Assembly: GCA_003248395.1 (NCBI GenBank)
Contig: QFNA01000111.1
Span: 1 to 25,475 of the forward strand
Length of the DNA: 25,475 bases
Reading direction: 5' to 3'
DNA from: Citromicrobium sp.
GTDB taxonomy: Bacteria > Pseudomonadota > Alphaproteobacteria > Sphingomonadales > Sphingomonadaceae
Positions 1 through 7,033 of the stretch are shown one piece after another. A program made the position numbers and the translations under genes. Within the stretch, counting starts at the first letter, position 1. Every line of letters begins with the position of its first letter. The notes under the pieces are model-generated. The model worked only from the letters and a program-made list of their open reading frames with translations, was not told the origin of the DNA and did not search any database.

Positions 1-26
1 GGCAATCGCTGTTCAAGCCAGGTCAT
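1..26 (-). CDS. Start of an unidentified gene, cut by the window edge
   Basis: An ATG lies on the minus strand at 26..24, ten bases after the stop codon of the molybdopterin-subunit gene (37..39). The reading frame then runs to the edge, beginning Met-Thr-Trp-Leu-Glu-Gln-Arg-Leu. A GAGAG stretch in the gap could serve as a ribosome binding site. The short spacing suggests it is the next gene of the same operon. Eight residues are too few to name a family. A partner of the oxidoreductase, such as its 2Fe-2S subunit or an XdhC-like maturation factor, would make sense there, but that is only a guess. Confidence 0.35.
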
Positions 27-36
27 TACGGTGCTC

Positions 37-2337
37 TCAAATCCCTTCCGACATCAGCGGCAGATGCCGCATCCTGAGGCCCGTTGCTGCATGCAGGGCG
101 TTGGCGATCGCAGGGGCGGCGACTGCCACTCCAAGTTCGCCGGGGTCGAAGGGTTCCGCATCGCTGGCGATGAAATCGACGACGATGTCTGGACAATCCG
201 CGAGTGTGGGCAGGTCGAGCCCGGCCAGTCGCCGGGGCGAAGGATGACCGCTGGCAAACCGCAGGGAACTGCCCAGCGCGAGCGACAGTCCGAAGATCAG
301 ACCGCCCTCTATTTGCTGGCGGGCGAGGTCGAGATTGACGATCCGCCCGATATCGACCGCCGCGCTGAGCCGTTCGACCCGCACGCCGCCTTCTGCCAAA
401 CCGGCTTGTGCCACACAGGCGATGCGTCCGCCGCCCCTCGCATCGTGGCCCATGCGCACCATTGCAAGGCCCTGACCGCTGCCGCGTCGGCCACCGTCCC
501 ACGAAGCCAGTCGCGTCGCACGCCGCAGGCATTCGGCCATGCGCGGCGCCTTGCCGAGCATGGCCATGCGATACAGGAACGGATCGCGCGCAGCCTGGAC
601 CGCGAGTTCGTCGATGAAGCTTTCCGTGAAAAAGGCGCTCCATGCATGCGCGCCGCCACGCATCCACCCGACGGGGAGCGGAATGTCGGCCGGCGCGTGT
701 TCGACCGCGACATGCGCAATGCCGTAGGGCGTCGCCGCACCATCGACCATCGCCGCATCGGACCGCTCAGCATTCGCCCGGCACGCGGCATCGGGGAGGA
801 GATCGTCGAACAGGCGCCCGCCGACCTGAAGCATGGCAGCCGGGGCGATAATGCGCGTGCGCAAGGCAGTTGGCTGGCCCTGTGCGCCAAGGCTGGCGTC
901 GATCCGTGCCGCGACCGGCGCGCGCGGAGGCACCGATTGCATTTCCTGCGTCCTGCTCCAGGTCAATTGCACCGGGCGCCCGATCTGCTGCGCGATGAGC
1001 GCGACCTGGATCGCATGGTCCCGCTCAAGTCGCGCATCGAAGCTGCCACCCGCCGAGACGGGGTAAAGCACGACATCCGCCAGAGCGAGGCCAAGCGTTT
1101 TCGCAACAGCCTTTCGGACCATGCCGGGGGCCTGCGAGGCGATCCACAGTTCGAGCCGCCCATCGCGGAGCCAAGCCGTCGCGCTGGCAGTTTCGAGCGA
1201 AGCGTGCAGGGCTGGCGCGACCGAATAGCTGCGCGAAATGGCGGGCTGGGCGAGCATGCTGTCGGGTTCGCCCACGGTCATGAGCCGCTCCGCCGTTTCG
1301 GCCGACAGTTCGACGGCGCTGCCCAAAGCGCGTTCGAGCGCGGACTGTTCAAGTCCACCGGGGCCGTTAAAGTGGGGGCGCATTCTGGCGAGCGCGCGAT
1401 CGGCAATCCACCAGCTGGTCGCGACAGCCGCGAGCCAGCGCTGCGATTTCACCACGCCGACGAGCCCGTCCATCCCGGCCGTCGCCTTTTCGTCGAAACG
1501 GAAGAGCTCCGGCAAGCCGATCGGCCCTCGGCGGATCGAGGCATAAAGCATGCCTGGCAGGCGCACGTCTGCGGCAAAGACATGTGAGCCATCGACCTTC
1601 GACGGCAGATCGATGCGCGGGAAGGCTGTCGAGGCATCGGCTTCCCCGGGCAGCGGCTGTTCGGATGCAGGCGCGGGGCGGAGCGGTGCCGGATCCGGCG
1701 GCTCGAGAGCCGCGGCATCATCGACGAGCGCGCCGAAAGGGAAACGCTTGCTGCCTTGGACAACGAAGCCGGCATCGGCATCGCATTCTTCGGGTGCAAC
1801 GTCCCAACGGGCAGCGGCGGTGCGGACCAGCATGTCGCGCGCGCTGGCCGCAGCCATACGCAACGGAAGCTCGAAAGCGGCAAGGCTGGTCCCGCCAGCG
1901 GTCGCATCGAAATCGCTGCTGCGGGCAAAGCGTTCGACCAGCCAGTCGTCGGCATCGCCCGCGAGCGCTGGCACGTTCGACCACAGTGGCGCCCATTCGG
2001 CTGCCAGCGGCAGATTGGCGAAGAAGCCCGACGGCGGGACAGGCTCCAACCCGACCTGCCGCCAGTCCGCTCCAAGTTCGACCGCCGCAACTTGCGCCAG
2101 CAACGTGCCAACGCCCTGCCCCATTTCGAGCTGGGGCACGGCGACGCTGACCACGCCGTCGCGAGCGATCTTGAGCCAACCGCCGAATTGCGCCTCCTTA
2201 TCCGCCGCGATCAGCGGACTGCGATAATTGCGCGGCCAGAACGACCATGCGACGAGCAACCCGCCTGCCGCCGCCGCGCCGAGCATCACCTTACGGCGCG
2301 ATAGGTCCAGTCCGCTCAACCTCTCGAAGAGAGCCAT
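37..2337 (-). CDS. Molybdopterin-binding oxidoreductase subunit, IorB type (xanthine dehydrogenase family)
   Basis: The 766-residue product resembles the large subunit of isoquinoline 1-oxidoreductase-type aldehyde/xanthine oxidase family enzymes, which hydroxylate N-heterocycles or oxidise aldehydes at a molybdopterin cytosine dinucleotide centre. A twin-arginine signal is visible near the N-terminus (SRRKVMLG, residues 13-20, then a hydrophobic run), so export to the periplasm through Tat is likely. Further landmarks are the EMGQGV motif near residue 72, a GGSFDARLE motif matching the family's glycine-rich GGGFGRR segment, and a C-terminal GELGVAV segment where the family has its catalytic Glu (usually GEPG). 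The start at 2337 overlaps the end of mrp by 22 bases, suggesting translational coupling. No 2Fe-2S IorA-type partner is visible; it may lie beyond the left edge. The substrate cannot be inferred. Confidence 0.85.
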   Translation of the reverse strand: MALFERLSGLDLSRRKVMLGAAAAGGLLVAWSFWPRNYRSPLIAADKEAQFGGWLKIARDGVVSVAVPQLEMGQGVGTLLAQVAAVELGADWRQVGLEPVPPSGFFANLPLAAEWAPLWSNVPALAGDADDWLVERFARSSDFDATAGGTSLAAFELPLRMAAASARDMLVRTAAARWDVAPEECDADAGFVVQGSKRFPFGALVDDAAALEPPDPAPLRPAPASEQPLPGEADASTAFPRIDLPSKVDGSHVFAADVRLPGMLYASIRRGPIGLPELFRFDEKATAGMDGLVGVVKSQRWLAAVATSWWIADRALARMRPHFNGPGGLEQSALERALGSAVELSAETAERLMTVGEPDSMLAQPAISRSYSVAPALHASLETASATAWLRDGRLELWIASQAPGMVRKAVAKTLGLALADVVLYPVSAGGSFDARLERDHAIQVALIAQQIGRPVQLTWSRTQEMQSVPPRAPVAARIDASLGAQGQPTALRTRIIAPAAMLQVGGRLFDDLLPDAACRANAERSDAAMVDGAATPYGIAHVAVEHAPADIPLPVGWMRGGAHAWSAFFTESFIDELAVQAARDPFLYRMAMLGKAPRMAECLRRATRLASWDGGRRGSGQGLAMVRMGHDARGGGRIACVAQAGLAEGGVRVERLSAAVDIGRIVNLDLARQQIEGGLIFGLSLALGSSLRFASGHPSPRRLAGLDLPTLADCPDIVVDFIASDAEPFDPGELGVAVAAPAIANALHAATGLRMRHLPLMSEGI

Positions 2338-3278
2338 TCGCCAAGCCTGTCGGCAATACGGAAGAAGGGTTCAGCGAGGTCGCCATCGCCTGCAGCGGGC
2401 GGGCGGCCGGTATCGCTGCCCTGGCGGATCGCGAGTTCGAGCGGGATCCGCCCGAGAAACGGCAGGTCCAGCCGCGCCGCCGCATCCTCTACCCCGCCGG
2501 CGCCGAACGGGTCGGAAATTTCGCCGCAATGCGGGCAGGCATAGCCGGACATGTTTTCCACCAGCCCGATCACGGGGACCTTGGCCGCATCGAATAGCTG
2601 CCCTGCGCGCGCCGCATCGATCAGTGCGAGATCCTGCGGCGTGGAAACCAGGATTGCCCCGGCAGGCTTGAATTTCTGGACCATGGTCAATTGCACGTCG
2701 CCGGTTCCCGGCGGCAGGTCTACCAGCAGGACCTCGGTATCGACCCAATCGGCATCGAACAGCTGGCCGAGAGCGCCGCTCGCCATCGGGCCGCGCCATG
2801 CCAGTGCCTTGCCCGGGGCGACGAGATGACCCATCGAAAGAAGCGAAACGCCGAATTCGCTGGATAGGGGCACGAGCTTTTCGTCGATCACCGTGGGCTT
2901 TGCCCCCTGATTGCCGAAAATGACCGGTTGCGAAGGGCCGTAGATATCCGCATCGACCAGCCCGACCCTTGTTCCGCGCCGTGCCAGCGCAATGGCGAGA
3001 TTGGCGGTAAGGGTCGATTTGCCGACGCCGCCCTTGCCCGACCCAACCGCGATTATGAGCGGCCCCTTGCGTTCTGCCGTCATCACCACGCGCACATCGT
3101 CGACATCGCTGCGCGCCATCAGCGCATCGGTGACGACGGCCTCCGCATCGGCGCGCCCGGCCGGATCGAGACCGGCGGCATCGAACACGATGGTTGCGCG
3201 CCGTTCCTTCAGCGCTTCACCCGTGACGCGTGCGCCGAGCGTTTCCGGAAGACTGGACTTGAGATCGCTGCCATTCAT
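2316..3278 (-). CDS. mrp: Mrp/ApbC family iron-sulfur carrier P-loop ATPase
   Basis: The product (320 residues) belongs to the Mrp/NBP35 family, cytosolic ATPases that hold and transfer Fe-S clusters to apoproteins. The N-terminal 75 or so residues form a MIP18/DUF59-like domain. They are followed by the deviant Walker A motif GSGKGGVGKST, the DADIYGPSQP switch region, VDLPPGTGDVQ, and the ENMSGYACPHCGE segment carrying the CxxC pair that binds the cluster between two subunits. The frame stays open upstream to 3725, but that part is antisense to hflK. ATG 3278 gives the usual family N-terminus and length. It is divergent from hflK and overlaps the downstream molybdoenzyme gene; that enzyme family needs Fe-S partners, so the pairing is sensible but unproven. 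Confidence 0.92.
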   Translation of the reverse strand: MNGSDLKSSLPETLGARVTGEALKERRATIVFDAAGLDPAGRADAEAVVTDALMARSDVDDVRVVMTAERKGPLIIAVGSGKGGVGKSTLTANLAIALARRGTRVGLVDADIYGPSQPVIFGNQGAKPTVIDEKLVPLSSEFGVSLLSMGHLVAPGKALAWRGPMASGALGQLFDADWVDTEVLLVDLPPGTGDVQLTMVQKFKPAGAILVSTPQDLALIDAARAGQLFDAAKVPVIGLVENMSGYACPHCGEISDPFGAGGVEDAAARLDLPFLGRIPLELAIRQGSDTGRPPAAGDGDLAEPFFRIADRLGEWLSSRG

Positions 3279-3319
3279 GCTGCGCGCTGCTGTAGCATCG
3301 AAAAGCGCGCGGCAACCCC

Positions 3320-3347
3320 TGTTTTTCCGGTCAAGGCACCCTATAAG
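3320..3347 (+). promoter_or_regulatory. Possible promoter of hflK-hflC
   Basis: A TATAAG hexamer at 3342-3347 sits in the 75-117 base gap between the divergent mrp and hflK genes. A T-rich but poor -35 candidate (TGTTTT, around 3320-3325) lies 16 bases upstream. Transcription would begin near 3354, leaving a leader of about 40 bases before the preferred hflK start at 3396. The -10 is good and the -35 weak, so this is tentative. Confidence 0.25.
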
Positions 3348-3395
3348 AAACATATGAAACTGTTTGACGGGATTGGACGGAGGATCGGCCTCGCG

Positions 3396-4520
3396 ATGGC
3401 TGGCGGTAAAAACCCCTGGGGCTCCGGCGGGTCGGGGGATGACGAGCCGGAAAGTTCGGGCGAGAACGAACCGCCCAAGACAGACAAGCCGAAGGGCCCA
3501 CGCAATCCTTGGTTGCCGCCCGGAACAGGTGGCCCCAGTCAGGGTCGGCGTGGCCCGAATATCGAGGATATTTTCAAGAACCGTGGGCCGGAAGGGCCAC
3601 GTCGTAGCGGTGGCGGCCCCGGAGGCCCCAATTTCCGCATGCCTCAGCGCCCCGGCGGCAAGAGCTGGTTTCCCGTCGCGGTGGCGGGCTTCGTGCTGCT
3701 CGGCGTGCTGGCGACCAGTGTCCATTTGATCGATCCGCAGGAAAAGGCGGTCGTGAAGACGCTAGGCAATTACACTCGCACGATGGACTCGGGGCTGCAG
3801 ATTTCCGCGCCCTTCCCCATCGAAACGGTCGACGTCGAAGACGTTCAGGGGGTACGTGCGCTCCGCATTCCCGAAACCGACCAGCAGGCGAAACTGATCC
3901 TGACAGGCGACCAGAACCTCGTCGATCTGAGCTACATCGTGCGCTGGAACATCAAGAGCCTCGAGAATTATAAGTTCCGCCTCGCCGAACCCATCGAGAC
4001 CGTAAGCGAAGTTGCCGAAGCGGCGGTCCGCGCCGAAGTCGCCGAGAAGACTCTCGACGAAACGTTCTCGGGACAGGGCCGTGCTGAGATCGAGCAGGCG
4101 GTGCGCGAGCGCATGCAGCGCGCGCTCGACGGATATCAAGCGGGGATCGAGATACTAGGCGTCGAAATCGACAAGGCCGATCCGCCTGCCGAGGTGGTCG
4201 ATGCCTTCAGGGACGTGTCGGTCGCCGAGCAGAACGCCGATGCAGCCCGGAACCAGGCACGCGGCTACGCGCAACAAGTACTGGCACAGGCACAGGGCGA
4301 GGCCGAGGCCTTCGACAAGGTTTACGAGGAATATCGCCTCGCGCCCGAGGTGACTCGCCAGCGGCTATATTATGAGACCATGGAGCGTGTCCTCAGCCAG
4401 ACCGACAAGACTATCATCGAGGCAGAAGGTGTGACGCCCTATTTGCCGCTGCCGGAAATCAGGCGCCGCGCGCAGCAATCGCCGCCGGCCGCCACCGTCA
4501 CCGCACCGGAGGGCCAGTAA
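3396..4520 (+). CDS. hflK: HflK, SPFH-domain modulator of the FtsH protease
   Basis: HflK and HflC form a large periplasm-facing complex around the membrane protease FtsH and limit its access to substrates. The roughly 90-residue N-terminal arm is Gly/Pro-rich and charged. It is followed by one membrane segment (about residues 91-113), an SPFH/band 7 domain starting near VDLSYIVRWNI, an Ala/Gln-rich coiled coil, and the family APEVTRQRLYYETMERVL stretch. ATG 3396 is chosen because GGAGG lies at 3379-3383 and the product begins MAGGKNPWG, as is usual for the family; ATG 3354 would add 14 residues. The coiled coil is short compared with E. coli, which I believe is normal in sphingomonads. The hflC start follows after one base, so the two are coupled. 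Confidence 0.92.
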   Translation: MAGGKNPWGSGGSGDDEPESSGENEPPKTDKPKGPRNPWLPPGTGGPSQGRRGPNIEDIFKNRGPEGPRRSGGGPGGPNFRMPQRPGGKSWFPVAVAGFVLLGVLATSVHLIDPQEKAVVKTLGNYTRTMDSGLQISAPFPIETVDVEDVQGVRALRIPETDQQAKLILTGDQNLVDLSYIVRWNIKSLENYKFRLAEPIETVSEVAEAAVRAEVAEKTLDETFSGQGRAEIEQAVRERMQRALDGYQAGIEILGVEIDKADPPAEVVDAFRDVSVAEQNADAARNQARGYAQQVLAQAQGEAEAFDKVYEEYRLAPEVTRQRLYYETMERVLSQTDKTIIEAEGVTPYLPLPEIRRRAQQSPPAATVTAPEGQ

Positions 4521-4521
4521 C

Positions 4522-5358
4522 GTGAGCCGCGTTTGGGAAAATCACCGCGGCGCGCTGCTCGCGCTGGGCATCGCGGCCATTGCCTTCTTCTCCAGCGCCT
4601 ATATCGTGCCGGAGGAGAAGCAGGTCGTAATCGTGCGGACGGGTAACCCGGTGCGCACGGTTAACACGCCCGATGGCGAGAGCAAGGCCGGCCTGTACTT
4701 CCGCATTCCGTTTGCCGAATCAGTCGACCGTATCGAGAAGCGCCTGCTCGATCTGGAAATGACCGACGAGGAAGTCTTGTCGAACGACCAGCAGCGCCTG
4801 CTCGTAAATGCCTATGCACGGTTCCGTATCACCGATCCGGTCCGCATGGTGCAGCGTGCGGGCACGACCGATGGGGTCCGCACCGCGCTCGAGCCGATCC
4901 TTAATTCGGTGCTGCGTCAGGAACTCGGCCGACGCACGTTTCAGGCGATGTTGACCGCCGAGCGCGGCACGGCGCTCGCCAATGTACGCGAGAACCTCAA
5001 CCGGCAGGCACGCCAGTATGGTGCGGAAGTGATCGATGTGAAGATCAAGCGCACAGATCTTCCCGACGGCGCGCCGCTTCAATCGGCGTTCCAGCGCATG
5101 GAAACCGACCGCGAACGCGAAGCGCGCACTATCCGCGCGCAAGGTAGCCGCGATGCGCGGATCATCCGCGCCGATGCCGATGCTGAAAGCGCGCGTATCT
5201 ATGCCGATGCCTTCGGCAAGGATCCGCAGTTCTACGACTTCTATCGCGCCATGCAGAGCTATGATGCGACGTTCGCGAAAGAAAATGGCGATGCGCAGAG
5301 CAGCATTATTCTGTCGCCGGACAATGAGTATTTGCGGCAGTTCCGCGGGCGACGTTGA
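4522..5358 (+). CDS. hflC: HflC, SPFH-domain partner of HflK
   Basis: The 278-residue product is the HflC half of the HflKC cage. It has an N-terminal membrane anchor (about residues 9-28, ending SSAYIVPEEKQVVIV), the SPFH domain, a charged helical stretch rich in Arg, Asp and Ala (about 195-230), and the typical ending FGKDPQFYDFYRAMQSYDATF. The start is GTG, one base after the hflK TAA, with a GGAGGG ribosome binding site inside the end of hflK. The helical region is about 20 residues shorter than in E. coli HflC, as with the neighbouring HflK. A degP-type gene follows, a common arrangement in alphaproteobacteria that groups membrane and envelope proteolysis. Confidence 0.92.
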   Translation: MSRVWENHRGALLALGIAAIAFFSSAYIVPEEKQVVIVRTGNPVRTVNTPDGESKAGLYFRIPFAESVDRIEKRLLDLEMTDEEVLSNDQQRLLVNAYARFRITDPVRMVQRAGTTDGVRTALEPILNSVLRQELGRRTFQAMLTAERGTALANVRENLNRQARQYGAEVIDVKIKRTDLPDGAPLQSAFQRMETDREREARTIRAQGSRDARIIRADADAESARIYADAFGKDPQFYDFYRAMQSYDATFAKENGDAQSSIILSPDNEYLRQFRGRR

Positions 5359-5501
5359 CCGTTCATCGAGCGGTTCGCCGTCCGTTCAAACCGGGTTAAG
5401 TCCTGCGGCGCAGTGTGCCGGGCACCATGAGGCGAGTCCCGCGTAAGCCCCTTAGGGTCCGGCGCGCGGCCCCGCAAACAGTCGAAGAGGATTAGAAGGA
5501 C

Positions 5502-6374
5502 GTGAAGCCAGTGCGATATGCCTATTCCGTAACCGCCGCTCTCCTGGCCGGAGGCGCCGCCCTCTCGCTTGCCGGATTTCCGGCCGGCGCACAGGTGGCA
5601 CAGAACGACGACGCGCAGATGGCGCGGGTCGTCCCGCGTGCGGGTGCGCCCGAAAGTTTTGCCGATCTGACCGCCCAATTGCAGCCCGCGGTGGTCAATA
5701 TTTCGACTCGCCAGCGAGTCGAAGTGCAGCAGGGCGGCAACCCGTTCGAAGGCACGCCGTTCGAAGAACTTTTCAACCGTCGTAACGGTGGCCAGCAACA
5801 GCCGCAGTATCGCGAAGGCCAGTCGCTCGGTTCGGGCTTCATCATCTCCGCCGACGGTTATGTGGTCACCAACAACCATGTGGTCAGCCCGACCAGCCGC
5901 GGAACCGTGGAAGAGATCACGGTGACGATGCCCGATGGTACCGAATATGAAGCCGAAATGGTCGGCACCGACCCGCAATCGGACCTCGCGGTCCTCAAGA
6001 TCGCCGGTCGCAGCGATTTCCCCTTCGTGAACTTCGGCGATTCGAGCCAAGCCCGCGTCGGCGACTGGGTCGTGGCCATCGGAAATCCGTTTGGCCTGGG
6101 CGGGACAGTGACAAGCGGTATCGTGTCGAGCGTGCTGCGCAATACCGGGACGGGCGCCTACGACCGCTATATCCAGACCGATGCCGCAATCAATCGTGGC
6201 AATTCGGGCGGCCCGCTGTTCGACATGCAGGGCAACGTAATCGGCATCAACAATGCCATCTTCTCGCCGTCGGGCGGGAGCGTGGGCATCGGTTTCGCCA
6301 TTCCGGCCGAAACCGCTGCCCCGATCATCGAGCAATTGCGTCGCGGCGAGGCAATCGAACGCGGATCGTGGTGA
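5502..6374 (+). CDS. Surviving reading frame of the DegP-type protease (protease domain only)
   Basis: This frame could still produce a 290-residue exported protein. It has a signal peptide (residues 1 to about 30, cleavage near AGA-QVAQ), then the chymotrypsin-fold domain with the full catalytic triad: His in VVTNNHVV, Asp in QSDLAVLKI and Ser in RGNSGGPLF. It lacks both PDZ domains, which in DegP family proteins recruit substrate and build oligomers, so activity or regulation would be altered. The start is GTG 5502, preceded by GAAGAGGA at 5484-5491; GTG 5511, preceded by AGAAGGA at 5494-5500, is an equally good alternative. Whether the truncated protein is stable is unknown. Confidence 0.6.
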   Translation: MKPVRYAYSVTAALLAGGAALSLAGFPAGAQVAQNDDAQMARVVPRAGAPESFADLTAQLQPAVVNISTRQRVEVQQGGNPFEGTPFEELFNRRNGGQQQPQYREGQSLGSGFIISADGYVVTNNHVVSPTSRGTVEEITVTMPDGTEYEAEMVGTDPQSDLAVLKIAGRSDFPFVNFGDSSQARVGDWVVAIGNPFGLGGTVTSGIVSSVLRNTGTGAYDRYIQTDAAINRGNSGGPLFDMQGNVIGINNAIFSPSGGSVGIGFAIPAETAAPIIEQLRRGEAIERGSW

Positions 6375-6975
6375 ACTCGTCCAGGGTGTGCAGCCCGGAC
6401 AGCCTGCAGAACAGGCAGGACTGGAAGCCGGAGATATCGTGCTCAAGGTCAACGGCAGGGATGTCACGAGTGAGCAGACCCTGTCCTATCTCGTCGCGAA
6501 TATCGAGCCGGGAACGACTATTCCGCTCGAGGTCCTCCGGAATGGCGAGCGCCGCAATCTGAACATTACCGTCGGTCGCCGCCCGAGCGACGAAGAGCTG
6601 CGCCAGAGCCAGATGTTCGATCCCGATGCCGAACCAGAAGACGAGGAAATGGCACCGAGCGAGAACGAGCTGATCCAGAATCAGCTCGGGCTCCAGCTCC
6701 TGCCGCTCAATGCGCAGATAGCGCGCCAGCTCGGCACAAGCGCCGATACCCGAGGGCTCGTCGTCGCGGCGGTCGATCCGAATTCGGATGCGGCGCGCAA
6801 GGGACTTCGCCGCGGCGATATTATCCTGACCGCGAATTACCGTGCAGTCGCGGGTGTGCCAGATCTGGAAAATATCGTCCGCAGTGCGACCGCAGCCAAT
6901 CGCGATGCAGTGTTGTTGCGGGTGCAGCGGCGTGGACGTCCGCCCGCCTATGTCGCCGTTCGCTTGAACGACTGA
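5502..6975 (+). pseudogene. degP: DegP/HtrA-type periplasmic serine protease gene, frameshifted by an internal deletion
   Basis: Read in two frames, the locus encodes a Do-like protease: signal peptide, trypsin-like domain, PDZ1 and PDZ2. The first frame (5502-6374) holds the protease domain and then stops at TGA 6372. The second frame resumes at about 6367 with RGELVQGVQPGQPAEQAG, the middle of PDZ1, and runs through PDZ2 (LGLQLLPLNAQIARQLG to the end at 6975). Family members have about 23 more residues (the YLGVQIQP-type strand that opens PDZ1) between these parts. So roughly 65-71 bases appear to be missing, with a net frame change, at about 6352-6369. A single-base sequencing error cannot explain this. 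Without the lesion the protein would be about 510 residues, normal for the family. The locus ends 26 bases before a strong terminator. Confidence 0.8.
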
Positions 6976-7000
6976 CCGCATTCTACACACCAAACAAGGG

Positions 7001-7033
7001 ACCCTCCCGGACAATAATCCGGGAGGGTTTTTT
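7001..7033 (+). terminator. Strong rho-independent terminator shared by degP and the convergent PBP gene
   Basis: A perfect 10-base-pair stem (ACCCTCCCGG at 7001-7010 and its complement at 7019-7028) encloses an 8-base loop and is followed by six T residues (7028-7033). It lies 26 bases past the degP stop. The T tract is also the end of the oppositely oriented PBP gene, whose TAA occupies 7034-7032. On the minus strand the hairpin is followed only by CCCTTGTTTGG, so it would be a weaker terminator in that direction. Confidence 0.9.

Noticed and set aside
31..1587. Long plus-strand open frame of 518 codons
   Set aside because: It is antisense to the molybdopterin-subunit gene; the translation is Arg/His-rich with no family features. 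High-GC genes routinely leave such shadows.
4522..5358. HflC (and HflK) as further deletion victims
   Set aside because: Both are shorter than E. coli in the coiled-coil region, but both are short together and the sequence around the region reads smoothly. I believe this is the sphingomonad form.
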